DNA of 64,000 bases from Pontibacter sp. G13 (GTDB taxonomy: Bacteria; Bacteroidota; Bacteroidia; J057): NCBI RefSeq assembly GCF_031851795.1, contig NZ_CP134696.1, forward strand, positions 5,146,001-5,210,000, read 5' to 3'. The notes beneath the pieces were generated by a model. The model made no database searches. It was not told the DNA's origin and was given only the letters and a program-made list of their open reading frames with translations. A program made the translations under genes and the position numbers. Below are positions 9,380-19,214 of this stretch, piece after piece (position 1 is the stretch's first letter; each line of letters starts with the position of its first letter).

Positions 9380-12300
9380 ATGATGCTATCCCACTGGATG
9401 CGGGGATTCCTGTTGTTGGGGTTCTGTTTCGTAACCTCGATCCTTTCAGCCCAAATTGAAGTCAATGTCCGGATTCAACCGCATCAGGTTGCACTCACAC
9501 GTGCGCTTGCTCAACATACAGGGCCCTCGTTTTCCCGGGCATCTATTCCCCAAGCATTGACGACCTCAGCGCCTTACCTCCATGATTTGAGGCAAGTACA
9601 GGGGTTTGCAGTGGCATCGGCTGCCAATCGTTCATCTCAAGTGTGGCAACGGACGTTTACCTTGACTTTCGCAGGTGGAAATGCTTCGAATGTGATCGGA
9701 CAGTTGCAGGCATCTGGAGACTTCGAATGGGTGGAACTCAATCACACCTACACCTTGGATGCCGCTCAGTATATTCCCTCAGATGATTCGATTTCTCGGC
9801 AATGGTACCACCCGTTTATCCAGACCTTTGAAGCTTGGGACCAGACACGAGGAAATAGCAGCGTCAAGATTGGCGTCATCGATACAGGCATAGACTATCT
9901 CCACCCTGAATTTCAGGGGCAGTTGGCCATCAATTCGGCGGAAGACCTCAACCAAAACGGCACCTTCGAACCTTGGCCGTTCGACGAATGGCGCGATGGA
10001 ATTCCTGGTGATTTGGATGGCATGGATCAGGATGGGAATGGCTATTCAGACGATGTGATTGGGTACGATTTTGTGGATCAACCCCGATCGCCCGTGGGAG
10101 AAGACTATCTCAATGAAGATCCCGACCCCTTCGATGACCAAAATCACGGAACGATGGTATCCGGTGTAATCGGCGCCAAGATGGACAATGGCTGGGGAGG
10201 TGCAGGAATTGCCCCAAATTGCGAGTTGGTCACGCTGCGGGCATTTGGACCGAATGGCTCCGGGGAGGACGATGATATTGTCAAAGCGATTCTCTACGCA
10301 TCCGATCAAGGAGTCGATATCCTAAATTTCTCTTTTGGGGATGTGTACGCTTCTCAAATGATGCATGACGCTATCCAATACGCTGCCTCCAAAGGAGTGA
10401 TCATGGTCGGTTCTGCTGGAAACGGCACTGGCGACAATCTGCACTATCCATCCGGGTACTCAGAAGTGATTTCCGTTTCAGCTTCCTCCGCAGATCTGAG
10501 TTTGGGACAGGAATTCCTCTGGCCGTTGAGTAGCTATGGGATCACGGTAGATCTCTGTGCTCCGGGTGCCGATATTCTGACGACTGTTCCACTCGATACC
10601 AATGAAGTCGGAGAAATCCAGCGATTTACTCGTACGCAGGGCACGAGTTTTTCTGCTCCTATGGTATCGGCCGCTATTGCCCTGTATTTTTCGGAGTACG
10701 GAAGGCGGACGACGGAACAGATGCGGACCATTCTGGCGGCATCTGCGGATGATATCGGTAGTGAGGGATGGGATCATTTCACGGGAGCTGGTCGACTCAA
10801 TATCTTCAAAATGTTGGGCACTCGGGGAGCCGGACAGGTGGAAATCATTCAACCGAGTCACGATGGGGGATCGGCCGAGGATCAAATCTGGATCGTGGGT
10901 ACCGTGATGGACCCTCAGTTTGATAACTTTTCAATTGCCTATCAGGCAGGATTGGAAGATACTAGCGAGTGGATTACCCTCCTTGACCAGCAAGATCGGC
11001 AGGTATTTCAGGATACATTGTACGCTTGGGATTTGATGGATCTTCCGGACGGCGATTACACGTTGAGGCTAGCTGTGATGCGAACCGATGGATTCACCAT
11101 GGAAGATCGTATTCGATTTGTCCGCGATCGCACAGCCCCTTCATTCACCCGAAAAGACGCACTACCCATCTGGGACAATGACCGCCGGAAAATCCTGATC
11201 CGCTTCCGTAGCGAGGACCCTGGCTTGACTCAGTTGTTTTTTCGACCCATTGGCACGAATTCCTATCGACAGATGTCCTACGAGCGCCGATCTCGAAATG
11301 GAGAGTTTCTCCTCGATCCGGCTTCCCTCCAAGAAGGGCAATATGAGTTCTACCTCAGCCAGACCAATCTCTCCGGACTTACTGGCACGAGCGCTATGGA
11401 TACTTTCGAATATGCCTTTGATTACATTTCCAGCGAGGGATTGATCGAAAAGGAATACGTAATCCCGATGGGCCGCTACCTGACCGAACCTGCTGACATG
11501 GATGGCGATGGGATGCTGGAGATTGTCATGAGTGAATTTGATCCGTCGCTCAACTTGGGACCGCTCAAGGTCATGGAGTATCGCGGAGCCTTTTTCGTGA
11601 CGGTAGATTCCATTGAATGGGCCAAGGTATTGATTCCCAAAGATCTTCAGGATCTGGATGGCGATGGTATCATGGAAATGCTCGCTTCTGTCAACGACTC
11701 CTTGTATGTGCTGGAAGCAGGCCAAGGGTCATTGTTTCCCAATCAGATTCGATATCGAAATGAAGGCAATGAGCGCTATGCCAGCCGATTTGCAGATACG
11801 GATGCCGATGGCGAATGGGAGCTGATCGTCAAGGATTTTGTGGATCACTATATCCTCGAAAAAAGCGGAAATGGATTTGCCAATGAAATTCCCCTGCCTG
11901 ACAATACGCCCGGCTATCTGGGGTCAATCGCCCCTAGGACCTTGGTGGGTGATTTTGATGCGGACGGGAATCCCGAAATCATCTTTGGGGACTTTGATGG
12001 AGATGTCATCGCCTACGAATATCGAGGAGGGGCTTATGTGGAAATTTTCCAAGATACCTCGGATCTCACCAAGTCCGGCAATTACCTCTCGCAGGGAGAT
12101 TTCGACGGCGATGGGGTAGAGGAGTGGGCAGTTGCAACGCATTCATCTCTGCTTCGAAATCAGGACTTTGAATACGACCCTACCGTCTGGAGGCTGCGAA
12201 TCTTCGAGGCCAATGGAGATGACTCCTACGAAATGGTTTGGGAGGATTTCTTGTATGATATTGACACGGAGGAACTTAATGGCGCCAGTGTTGGGAATCT

Positions 12301-13684
12301 CGATGATGATCCCGCTGACGAATGGCTCTTTTCGACATTCCCACGGACTTACCTGCTCGATCATGACGGAAGTGAATATCGATTCCGGTGGTTTGGCTAT
12401 GGAAGTATCAGTCCTAGTCATGTGATCGGCGATTTCGATGGTAATGGCGTGAATGAGTTTACGCTGGGAGATGGATTGATGGGGCGTTTTCTAGAACTTG
12501 ATTTGCCCAATCAGGCTCCAGATCCTGTGCTGGGATTGACGGCCCAAGTGCTGGGTGTCGATCGTGTCTCCCTCCAATGGAATGCGATCCCCAATGCCAC
12601 CGGCTACGAAATTTGGCGCGTGAAGAATCCTTTTTCCAACGATACAGCGCTGGTTCGGGGACCCGTTTCCGCCACTGAATTACTGGATGATGACGAGCTT
12701 GTGGCCGATACTTGGTACCTCTACGTGTTGAGATCGGTCAATCCGGCCTTGACGCCCAGTACCAGCGGATTTGGGCAAGCCGTGCTTGTGCGGACCCATG
12801 AGCGCCCCAAGCTACTTTCAGCAAAGGCCCTGTCTCCCAAACAAGTGGAGGTGCAATTCTCCCAGCCGATGATCTCCCGATTGTCCGACCAGCCTTATTT
12901 TCTGGTGGATGGCCAGATCATACCCTCGACCATCCTTCAGACCGGTGATGCCAGCGAGCGGTTGGTCCTGGCTTTTGCGGCAGATCTGGATACGGGATTT
13001 CACACCCTGACCGTAGATACCATGTTGCTGGATCGAGATCAAGCAGCGATAGATCCCTTGTACACAAGTGTGCCTTTCCATGTGAGGACTGATCCTGACT
13101 CTTTGCTGTTTCTCACGCATTGGGAGATCACAGGTGTCCAATCGGCGGACCTGTACCTAAGTGAGCGATTGGACCCGATTTCTGCCCTAGATCCGAGCCG
13201 ATATTATGTCCAGCCTTTTGGGCAAGTCACGGATGTCGAATGGGTGGATGAAACGGAGTCTGCCGTGAATTTGACTTTTTCGGGCGTCCAGTTGGGGTCT
13301 TTGGGAAATCCGATCTCTGTGGAATTGCAGGAAGTTTGTGGCATTTCCGGCGTATGCACCAGCGAATCGGGCAATGTTGCCATCTTTTCCTCCCATCAGG
13401 CGGATCTCTCTTCGGTGTACGTCTATCCCAACCCTGTACGCGCCAATGAGTTTGTGGACGGCGCGCGATTTGCCAATCTCACCCAAGAAGCCACAGTCGA
13501 AATCTACAGTGCTTCTGGCCGCTTCGTCGCGAGAATTTCAGAGCAGGATGGAGATGGAGGCGTCCGGTGGAACCTCCGGGATTCCGGCAATCAGCGGGTA
13601 GCTCCCGGGGTATACTGGTACAAGGTCTCTTCCCCAGAGGATGGGATTGAGCCATTCGTCGGGAAGTTTTCGGTGGTGGAATAG
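9380..13684 (+). CDS. T9SS-secreted subtilisin-like (S8) protease with FG-GAP/VCBS-type repeats
   Basis: 1434 residues. A signal peptide ends near ILSAQ; the ATG at 9398 gives the shorter n-region. The S8 domain (about 160-470) has the triad D168 (IGVIDTGID), H256 (NHGTMVSG) and S423 (GTSFSAPM), with an Asp-rich loop between D and H. From about 690 to 1045 at least six DxDGDG-type calcium-binding repeats occur (DMDGDGMLEI, DLDGDGIMEM, DFDADGNPEI, DFDGDGVEEW, DFDGNGVNEF), probably a beta-propeller. A fibronectin III-like module (about 1050-1140) and a C-terminal type A sorting domain (YVYPNPVRAN to the end) follow. It should be exported through the Sec and T9SS systems and act on extracellular protein. 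Confidence 0.93.
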   Translation: MMLSHWMRGFLLLGFCFVTSILSAQIEVNVRIQPHQVALTRALAQHTGPSFSRASIPQALTTSAPYLHDLRQVQGFAVASAANRSSQVWQRTFTLTFAGGNASNVIGQLQASGDFEWVELNHTYTLDAAQYIPSDDSISRQWYHPFIQTFEAWDQTRGNSSVKIGVIDTGIDYLHPEFQGQLAINSAEDLNQNGTFEPWPFDEWRDGIPGDLDGMDQDGNGYSDDVIGYDFVDQPRSPVGEDYLNEDPDPFDDQNHGTMVSGVIGAKMDNGWGGAGIAPNCELVTLRAFGPNGSGEDDDIVKAILYASDQGVDILNFSFGDVYASQMMHDAIQYAASKGVIMVGSAGNGTGDNLHYPSGYSEVISVSASSADLSLGQEFLWPLSSYGITVDLCAPGADILTTVPLDTNEVGEIQRFTRTQGTSFSAPMVSAAIALYFSEYGRRTTEQMRTILAASADDIGSEGWDHFTGAGRLNIFKMLGTRGAGQVEIIQPSHDGGSAEDQIWIVGTVMDPQFDNFSIAYQAGLEDTSEWITLLDQQDRQVFQDTLYAWDLMDLPDGDYTLRLAVMRTDGFTMEDRIRFVRDRTAPSFTRKDALPIWDNDRRKILIRFRSEDPGLTQLFFRPIGTNSYRQMSYERRSRNGEFLLDPASLQEGQYEFYLSQTNLSGLTGTSAMDTFEYAFDYISSEGLIEKEYVIPMGRYLTEPADMDGDGMLEIVMSEFDPSLNLGPLKVMEYRGAFFVTVDSIEWAKVLIPKDLQDLDGDGIMEMLASVNDSLYVLEAGQGSLFPNQIRYRNEGNERYASRFADTDADGEWELIVKDFVDHYILEKSGNGFANEIPLPDNTPGYLGSIAPRTLVGDFDADGNPEIIFGDFDGDVIAYEYRGGAYVEIFQDTSDLTKSGNYLSQGDFDGDGVEEWAVATHSSLLRNQDFEYDPTVWRLRIFEANGDDSYEMVWEDFLYDIDTEELNGASVGNLDDDPADEWLFSTFPRTYLLDHDGSEYRFRWFGYGSISPSHVIGDFDGNGVNEFTLGDGLMGRFLELDLPNQAPDPVLGLTAQVLGVDRVSLQWNAIPNATGYEIWRVKNPFSNDTALVRGPVSATELLDDDELVADTWYLYVLRSVNPALTPSTSGFGQAVLVRTHERPKLLSAKALSPKQVEVQFSQPMISRLSDQPYFLVDGQIIPSTILQTGDASERLVLAFAADLDTGFHTLTVDTMLLDRDQAAIDPLYTSVPFHVRTDPDSLLFLTHWEITGVQSADLYLSERLDPISALDPSRYYVQPFGQVTDVEWVDETESAVNLTFSGVQLGSLGNPISVELQEVCGISGVCTSESGNVAIFSSHQADLSSVYVYPNPVRANEFVDGARFANLTQEATVEIYSASGRFVARISEQDGDGGVRWNLRDSGNQRVAPGVYWYKVSSPEDGIEPFVGKFSVVE

Positions 13685-13963
13685 ACAAAACTGGCAGGAA
13701 ACTTTCCTCGCATAACTTTTCTCTGCGGCTGGGGTTAATGCTGTGTCTTTCCTATGCACTTATTCGGCGATGACTTGCACCTATGCGAGATATGGCTGCG
13801 AATGTGCAGAGGAATGCCCAGACCCGACACGAACATTCATCCAACCTTCGCGATTGACAGCTGACCTGACAGCCCCCTGTAACTTGTGCGTTGCAAAAGG
13901 GGTTTTTGGGTCATACCGAACGTTGTACTTCGCAACATGGACAAACCCCCAATCAATACGCAG

Positions 13964-14497
13964 ATGAAATTTTCTACCCAACATTCTGTCATCCTGACCA
14001 CCTTGTTTGCCTTGATCGGATTATTCACCTTTTCCGCTTGCGAAGGACCACGCGGTCCCCAAGGCCCTCCCGGACTTGATGGCAACTTCAATGTCTTCAG
14101 CATCTACTACAACCTCCAAGAAAATGATTGGATCGAACGTGGCACCGCTGGCGCTCCCGGATTCTTTCTGGAAGTCGAGTTGGATGTCCCAGAAATCGAT
14201 CAGATCGTCGTGGACGACGGGATTGTCCTCGTGTACTATCGCGCACAGGCCAGTGACCCTTGGATTTTCTTGCCTTACACCTTCATCGGCGCCGACAACC
14301 CCAATTTTATCGAGGTGTTTGACTTCATCTATGGAGATGGATTTGTCAACATGAAGAGCCAAGGAGATGACTTCAATGCTACCCGATACTCCGGCACTGT
14401 CCGCGTAATCGTAGCCGATGGAATCCCGATCAACAAGCAGGCCATCGACTACAGCAACTACGAAGAGACCGTAGCGTTCTTGGGATTGGAGCCTTAA
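13964..14497 (+). CDS. lipoprotein with short collagen-like segment
   Basis: 177 residues from the ATG at 13964, which places a lipoprotein signal at the N-terminus (hydrophobic core, then LFTFSAC with Cys as the lipidated residue). An in-frame ATG at 13886 would add 26 residues ahead of it. Directly after the Cys comes a Gly-X-Y run, GPRGPQGPPGLDG, found at the start of many Bacteroidota surface lipoproteins. The remaining 130 residues are acidic and predicted beta-rich, with no family I recognise. It is probably anchored in the outer membrane. It lies between the subtilase and the TonB-dependent receptor in the same direction but has its own terminator. Confidence 0.8.
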   Translation: MKFSTQHSVILTTLFALIGLFTFSACEGPRGPQGPPGLDGNFNVFSIYYNLQENDWIERGTAGAPGFFLEVELDVPEIDQIVVDDGIVLVYYRAQASDPWIFLPYTFIGADNPNFIEVFDFIYGDGFVNMKSQGDDFNATRYSGTVRVIVADGIPINKQAIDYSNYEETVAFLGLEP

Positions 14498-14555
14498 TCC
14501 TCCCGATTCAACTAGGATACATTTTGAACTGATGATAACCTTAAACTTTTTTGTG

Positions 14556-14585
14556 GCCGCCGGGAATATTTCCCCGGCGGCTTTT
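14556..14585 (+). terminator. intrinsic terminator of the collagen-like lipoprotein gene
   Basis: GCCGCCGGG and CCCGGCGGC pair over an AT-rich loop and are followed by four T. Confidence 0.85.
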
Positions 14586-14641
14586 GTCTAATGGAGGCTA
14601 TTGGAAAATAGCATGCCGTAGACCTGACTGAAATTTGATTC

Positions 14642-17215
14642 ATGAACCTGAATGTTACCCTCAAAAGGGACCGCCGACGCTTCGGAATTTGCTTCCCCAA
14701 AACCGCAGCCTTGGTGTTGTTGAGTTGCTTATCGTTATGCCAACTGGCTTTTGCCCAAGAGGGAGGTAGACGCCCAGGAGGTGAAGGAAGGCAAGGAAGA
14801 GGTGGAAGGATGCCTTATGCCCAACGACCCGCGATTGGTACCTTGACGGGGAAAATCGTAGATAGCGATACCGGAAAACCCCTGGAATTTGCCACGATCA
14901 CCCTCATGGTCATGCCCAAAGATTCCATCGTTGGGGGTACCATTTCCAATGGCAAAGGTACATTCTCCATGACGGAGGTTCGTGTGGGGATGTACAAGGC
15001 CAAAGTCGAGTTTCTGGGGTATGAAGCTCAAATCATAGAAGACATCCGGATTTTTCCAAGGAATCCGATCTTCGATCTCGGCGCAGTCCAACTGTCTGCC
15101 CAAGCGGTGGAAACAGAGGAAGTCGAAATCACCGCCGAACGATCCTTTCAGACCATTGCCCTCGATCGCAAGATCTACCAAGTGGACAAGCTGATTGCAG
15201 CAGAAAGTGGTTCCGCCAATGAAATCCTCGAAACCCTGCCTTCTGTAGAGGTGGATATCGATGGAAATGTATCCCTGCGCGGTAGCCAGAATGTGCGGAT
15301 CTTGGTAGACGGAAGACCCTCCGGATTGACGGGATTGGACCGGACGGCGATTCTCGAGCAGATTCCTGCATCTACCATCGAGCGTGTGGAAATCATCACC
15401 AACCCTTCCGCCAAATTTTCTCCTGACGGGATGGCTGGGATCATCAATATCGTCCTCAAGAAAAATAAGCTCAAAGGCTTCAATGGATCGGTGACTGCTG
15501 CAGCAGGTACACGAGACAAATACAACAGCTCATTTAGCCTCAACTATCGCAACGCCAAGTGGAATGTCTCCACCAATTATGGATTCCGATATGACAATCG
15601 CTTCATGAAGGGAACCACCTACCAGATCAATTTCCTCGATCAGGAATTCCCCATCATGGATCAGGTGAATGACGGCAACCGTGGCGGAATTTCCCATACC
15701 GGCCGTATGGCGATTGATTATTACCTCAATCCCAAGAACACCATCTCCCTCACGGGTACGCTGAGTGATCGAGGCGGGCTTTCTGAGGGACTGAATGAGT
15801 TCGCCTTCTTCGATATGGAGGAATCCTTGTTGCAAACTTCTACCCGTGCGTCTTCTGACACGAGCAACCGGGGGAGCTATGATGTGGGATTGAACTACGA
15901 AAAGACTTTCAAACAGGAAGGCCGGAAGTTCGTGGCGAGCGCCAACTATGCGCTCTCCAATGGGTATAGCAACAGCTATTTCAATGAGACCTTCCTCGAC
16001 GAATCAGGCAATCCTTCTGTGAATCCGGATGATATCCAATTCACCAATTCCGACATGGACAATCAGGTCTACACCTTCACCGCCGATTACGAGCATCCCA
16101 CCAAGAAGGGCAAGCTGGAATTGGGCGCTCGTACGACGTTGAGATCTATCGGAACGGATTTTTACTCCGAGTCTATGGATGCAGAAGGGAACCTGAACCC
16201 TGATGTGGACCTGATCAATGATTTCGTTTACTCCGAAGACATCTTTGCAGCCTACGCCACTTGGGGCCAGAAGGTCAAGCGATTTAGCTACCAGGTGGGG
16301 TTGCGAGCTGAACAAGCCCTGACTTCTGCGGACCTGATCACGACGGGCGAAACCTTCGAAAACGACTATTTCCGCTTGTATCCGAGCGCGCACTTGGGCT
16401 TTGACCTCGGCAATCGTCAGGAGGTCATGTTGAGCTATTCCCGCCGGGTCAATCGCCCACGTGGTCGCCAACTCAATCCATTTGCGAGATATGACAACCC
16501 TTACTTGATCCGAAAAGGGAATCCTTTCCTGAATCCCGAGATGAACAATTCCTTCGAATTGGGCTACAGCAAGTACTTCGAAAAGTCGACCCTCAATGCT
16601 TCGATCTACTACCGCAGAATGTCGGATGTGATCAACCGCTTGCTGGTGGTGGATAGCACGGGCGTGACGACTGCTACGTATGCCAACTTCTCCCAAGCGG
16701 AAAATATCGGTGCGGAACTGATCGGAAGTGCGCAGGTGACCAAGTGGTGGAACCTCAACGGAAGTGCCAATTTCTACTACTTTACCGTGGATGGGGCCAA
16801 TGTGGACGCTGACCTCATCAACAGCGGTTGGGCTTGGGGCGGTCGCATCATGAACATGTTCAAAGCCTCCAAAAGCCTTGATTTTCAGTTGATGGTGTTC
16901 TACCGGGCGCCGCGAGTCACTGCCCAAGGCGAATTCCGAGGCTTCCAGTGGGTAGATTTTTCTGGGAAATATACCTTCCTCAATCGCAAGGCAAGCATCA
17001 ATTTGCGCCTTTCCGACGTCTTCAACATGCGTCGGATGATGCTCACCACCGATACCGACGAAATCTATACCGACCTGATGCGTCGCCGAGAGTCCCAGAT
17101 CGGGTACTTGACCTTTACGTATCGCTTCGGTAACCAAGTCAAAAATATGCGTAAGCGTGGCCGTAACCGCGAAGGTGGCGGCATGCAAGACATGGGGGGG
17201 GATGACTTGTTCTAA
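14642..17215 (+). CDS. TonB-dependent receptor-like outer-membrane protein
   Basis: 857 residues with a signal peptide ending near LAFAQ (residue 39). A Gly/Arg-rich linker leads to a carboxypeptidase-regulatory-like beta-sandwich (about 60-150, with TGKIVDSDTGKPLEFATI). A plug domain follows (about 170-280, with ILETLPSVEVDIDGNVSLRG and IERVEIITNPSAKFSPDGMA). The rest is a barrel of the outer-membrane beta-barrel type 3 class (about 290-830), ending in a Gly/Arg-rich tail. It probably takes up or binds an unknown ligand at the outer membrane. No SusD partner is present, so it is not a classic glycan-uptake pair. It has its own terminator. Confidence 0.9.
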   Translation: MNLNVTLKRDRRRFGICFPKTAALVLLSCLSLCQLAFAQEGGRRPGGEGRQGRGGRMPYAQRPAIGTLTGKIVDSDTGKPLEFATITLMVMPKDSIVGGTISNGKGTFSMTEVRVGMYKAKVEFLGYEAQIIEDIRIFPRNPIFDLGAVQLSAQAVETEEVEITAERSFQTIALDRKIYQVDKLIAAESGSANEILETLPSVEVDIDGNVSLRGSQNVRILVDGRPSGLTGLDRTAILEQIPASTIERVEIITNPSAKFSPDGMAGIINIVLKKNKLKGFNGSVTAAAGTRDKYNSSFSLNYRNAKWNVSTNYGFRYDNRFMKGTTYQINFLDQEFPIMDQVNDGNRGGISHTGRMAIDYYLNPKNTISLTGTLSDRGGLSEGLNEFAFFDMEESLLQTSTRASSDTSNRGSYDVGLNYEKTFKQEGRKFVASANYALSNGYSNSYFNETFLDESGNPSVNPDDIQFTNSDMDNQVYTFTADYEHPTKKGKLELGARTTLRSIGTDFYSESMDAEGNLNPDVDLINDFVYSEDIFAAYATWGQKVKRFSYQVGLRAEQALTSADLITTGETFENDYFRLYPSAHLGFDLGNRQEVMLSYSRRVNRPRGRQLNPFARYDNPYLIRKGNPFLNPEMNNSFELGYSKYFEKSTLNASIYYRRMSDVINRLLVVDSTGVTTATYANFSQAENIGAELIGSAQVTKWWNLNGSANFYYFTVDGANVDADLINSGWAWGGRIMNMFKASKSLDFQLMVFYRAPRVTAQGEFRGFQWVDFSGKYTFLNRKASINLRLSDVFNMRRMMLTTDTDEIYTDLMRRRESQIGYLTFTYRFGNQVKNMRKRGRNREGGGMQDMGGDDLF

Positions 17216-17258
17216 CCCTGAGAGTTGAATAGAGGATCTGTGTGAGACCTCGTCAGTG

Positions 17259-17290
17259 AAGGCCTGCTCTTTGAGTGGGCCTTATTTTTT
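17259..17290 (+). terminator. intrinsic terminator of the TonB-dependent receptor gene
   Basis: AAGGCC and GGCCTT stem with a 13-nt loop, followed by ATTTTTT. The 161-bp tandem repeat begins immediately after the T-run. Confidence 0.75.
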
Positions 17291-17650
17291 GGCTGCAAAC
17301 GCTCATCTCGGGAACCTCAGGCCCTCCATTTTTCGGAAATAGGCCCACTATACCCTGCAAAATGGCTGGCCTGAGAACCCCAACCTGATCGTTTTCGCAT
17401 CAAAAAATGCAGCATGATCTGTTTTGACATTCTGTCAAGCCTATCAGATTCGGCTGCAAACGCTCATCTCGGGAACCTCAGTCCCTCCATTTTTCGGAAA
17501 TAGGCCCACTATGCCCTGCAAAATGGCTGGCCTGAGAACTCCAACCTGATCGTTTTCGCGTCAAAAAATGCAGCATGATCTGTTTTGACATTCTGGCAAG
17601 CCTATCAGATTCGGCTGCAATCGCTCATTTCTGGAATGTAGAGCTTCATG
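17291..17650 (+). repeat. 161-bp tandem repeat, two full units plus a partial third
   Basis: Units begin at 17291, 17452 and 17613, each with GGCTGCAA, giving an exact 161-bp period. The two full units differ at only a handful of bases (for example CAGGCCCTCC against CAGTCCCTCC, TATACCC against TATGCCC). The third keeps only about 25-30 bp. Each unit contains CTCATCTCGGGAACCTCA and ATGCAGCATGATCTG. No coding frame crosses the array convincingly. A diverged relative lies at 3509. The array fills the first half of the 633-bp gap between the receptor and the lactonase. Confidence 0.9.
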
Positions 17651-17680
17651 GTCGTTCGAGGAAATCATGACTAATTGGGA

Positions 17681-17760
17681 GATTTGGGCGTGCCCCAGCG
17701 AATCGGGAAATGGGTTTCTGCCTAGAAGGCTTGTCGTTGGGTCAGGCGCTTCACGAATTC
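17681..17760 (+). repeat. dispersed structured repeat, copy A (left part only)
   Basis: ATTTGGGCGTGCCCCAGCGA followed about 35 bp later by TCGTTGGGTCAGGCGCTTC, the left-end hairpin of the dispersed family. The right end is missing or diverged. Confidence 0.6.
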
Positions 17761-17848
17761 GCACCTGGATTCAAAAGCCCGACGGCTGGGATCTTCTCCC
17801 ACAATGGAGTATCTTCAATACTCTCGTACATAATCTCCATTCCCTCCT

Positions 17849-18895
17849 ATGAAAAGGCTATCTCTATTTTTACTCGTGGTCCTCGTGCTATTTGTAGCGC
17901 ATACCCTGATTTCCACCGGATATTTTCGATCTATCGTCCCCACCGGAAAAGGGAGGGTCGTGCAAACTTGGCAGCTAGCCGGAGCGGAGGATCTCACCAT
18001 CAGTTACGAAGACAGTTTTGCCATCATCTCCGCGACAGACCGATTTGCCGATACACAAGGAGGGCTCTATTTCATGAAGTTGGGAGATACGTTTGGTGAT
18101 CCTGTTTTGCTGACCGGAGATTTTGACGGGGAATTCAAGCCACATGGAATCTCGATGTTTCCGCTAGATAGTGCCCGCTACCAAGTCATGGCGGTCAATC
18201 ATACCGAGGAGGGGCATTCCATCGAAGTGTTTGAACTGTATGGCGATTCTCTGGTGTACATCCGGACGATCAAGGATAAGGCCTTCATCCGTCCGAATGA
18301 TCTGGTCATTGTCTCGCCGGGCATGTTTTATGTGACCAATGATCACGGCTATGTGGATGGCTTCAAGAAGATCTTGGAAGAATATGGAGGATTGGCGGTG
18401 TCTAATGCCGTTTTCTACGATGGGCAAACGGCCACTGAGGTAGCGGATGGAATCGCCTATGCCAATGGCGTCCAGTATGACCCCAGCCGAAATCTGCTCT
18501 TTGTGGCCTCTCCACGTGCATTTCTGGTGAAAGTATATGCGGTCCAAGCAGACTGGACCTTGGACTTCATCGAGGATGTGCCTTGTAGTTCCGGCGTGGA
18601 CAATTTGGAGCTTGCCCCTGATGGTTCGATCTGGATCGGAAGTCATCCAAACCTGCTGCAGTTTCAGGCTTATTTTGGGCAGAAATCCCCGGTAGCCCCT
18701 TCTGAGGTAATCCGAATCGAGTATCGAGGAACAGATGATTATTCCGTGCAATCTGTCTGGGAGCATGCAGGAGACCAAATTGCGGCATCGACGGTTGCAG
18801 CGCCTTGGGGCAACAAAGTCTTGATCGGAAGTGTGTGCGATTCTGTGATGGTCTTGCTGGATATGGATCGCCACGAGCCCTTGCCGGATTATTGA
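17849..18895 (+). CDS. paraoxonase/arylesterase-like lactonase
   Basis: 348 residues with an uncleaved or signal N-terminal hydrophobic segment (residues 4-24). The six-bladed propeller motifs of the PON family are in order: GAEDLTIS (calcium-binding Glu-Asp), FKPHGISMF (His of the PON dyad region), MAVNHTEEG (second His), FIRPNDLV, FYVTNDHG, ADGIAYANGV, and VDNLELAPDGSIWIGSHPN. Known PONs hydrolyse lactones and aryl esters in the secretory or periplasmic space using two Ca2+. Activity on acyl-homoserine lactones is possible but only inference. It stands alone between two repeat elements. Confidence 0.85.
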   Translation: MKRLSLFLLVVLVLFVAHTLISTGYFRSIVPTGKGRVVQTWQLAGAEDLTISYEDSFAIISATDRFADTQGGLYFMKLGDTFGDPVLLTGDFDGEFKPHGISMFPLDSARYQVMAVNHTEEGHSIEVFELYGDSLVYIRTIKDKAFIRPNDLVIVSPGMFYVTNDHGYVDGFKKILEEYGGLAVSNAVFYDGQTATEVADGIAYANGVQYDPSRNLLFVASPRAFLVKVYAVQADWTLDFIEDVPCSSGVDNLELAPDGSIWIGSHPNLLQFQAYFGQKSPVAPSEVIRIEYRGTDDYSVQSVWEHAGDQIAASTVAAPWGNKVLIGSVCDSVMVLLDMDRHEPLPDY

Positions 18896-18900
18896 GGTTG

Positions 18901-19072
18901 AGGTGCGGCTGGCTTGTGCGGCGAGAAGGATGGGAACGGCGAGCCGATAGGCGAGGTCCGTAGCCTTCAGCGGAGGACGGGAGCGATAGCGGACCCGTGG
19001 ACAGCCTGACTCGGCGACCCTGATGCCGGAAGGTGCCCCATATCCCCTGCACGCCGAGGCACGCCCAAATCC
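18901..19072 (-). repeat. dispersed structured repeat, copy B (full length)
   Basis: Read on the minus strand it starts with ATTTGGGCGTGCCTCGGCG and then GTCGCCGAGTCAGGCTGTCC, ACGGGTCCGCTATCGCTCCC, CCTCCGCTGAAGGCTACGGA and GCCAGCCGCACCT at the right end. This is the most complete copy. It lies between convergent gene ends. Confidence 0.85.
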
Positions 19073-19110
19073 TCCTCCCATTCCAGCATCCTATCCCATG
19101 TTCCGAACTC

Positions 19111-19144
19111 CAACAAACAAAGCCACCCCTGGGGAGGATGGCTT
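19111..19144 (-). terminator. intrinsic terminator of the aminolipid acyltransferase gene
   Basis: On the minus strand AAGCCATCC pairs with GGGTGGCTT and is followed by a T-rich tail (TGTTTGTTGG). It sits about 70 bp after the stop codon. Confidence 0.65.
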
Positions 19145-19214
19145 AGCTTCACACGTATTGATCGGCAGGTAATCTATCAGATATGCAGCTGTTGCCGCAA
19201 GCACATTTGAGTGG

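Noticed and set aside
13790-13840. Possible further copy of the dispersed repeat
   Set aside because: Only short scattered matches (GAATGCCCAGACC); neither the paired left end nor the right end is present.
16004-17188. 394-codon minus-strand frame
   Set aside because: Antisense shadow of the TonB-dependent receptor; no signal peptide or family features.
17291-17650. CRISPR-like array
   Set aside because: The repeats are 161 bp, contiguous and nearly identical, without spacers or cas genes.
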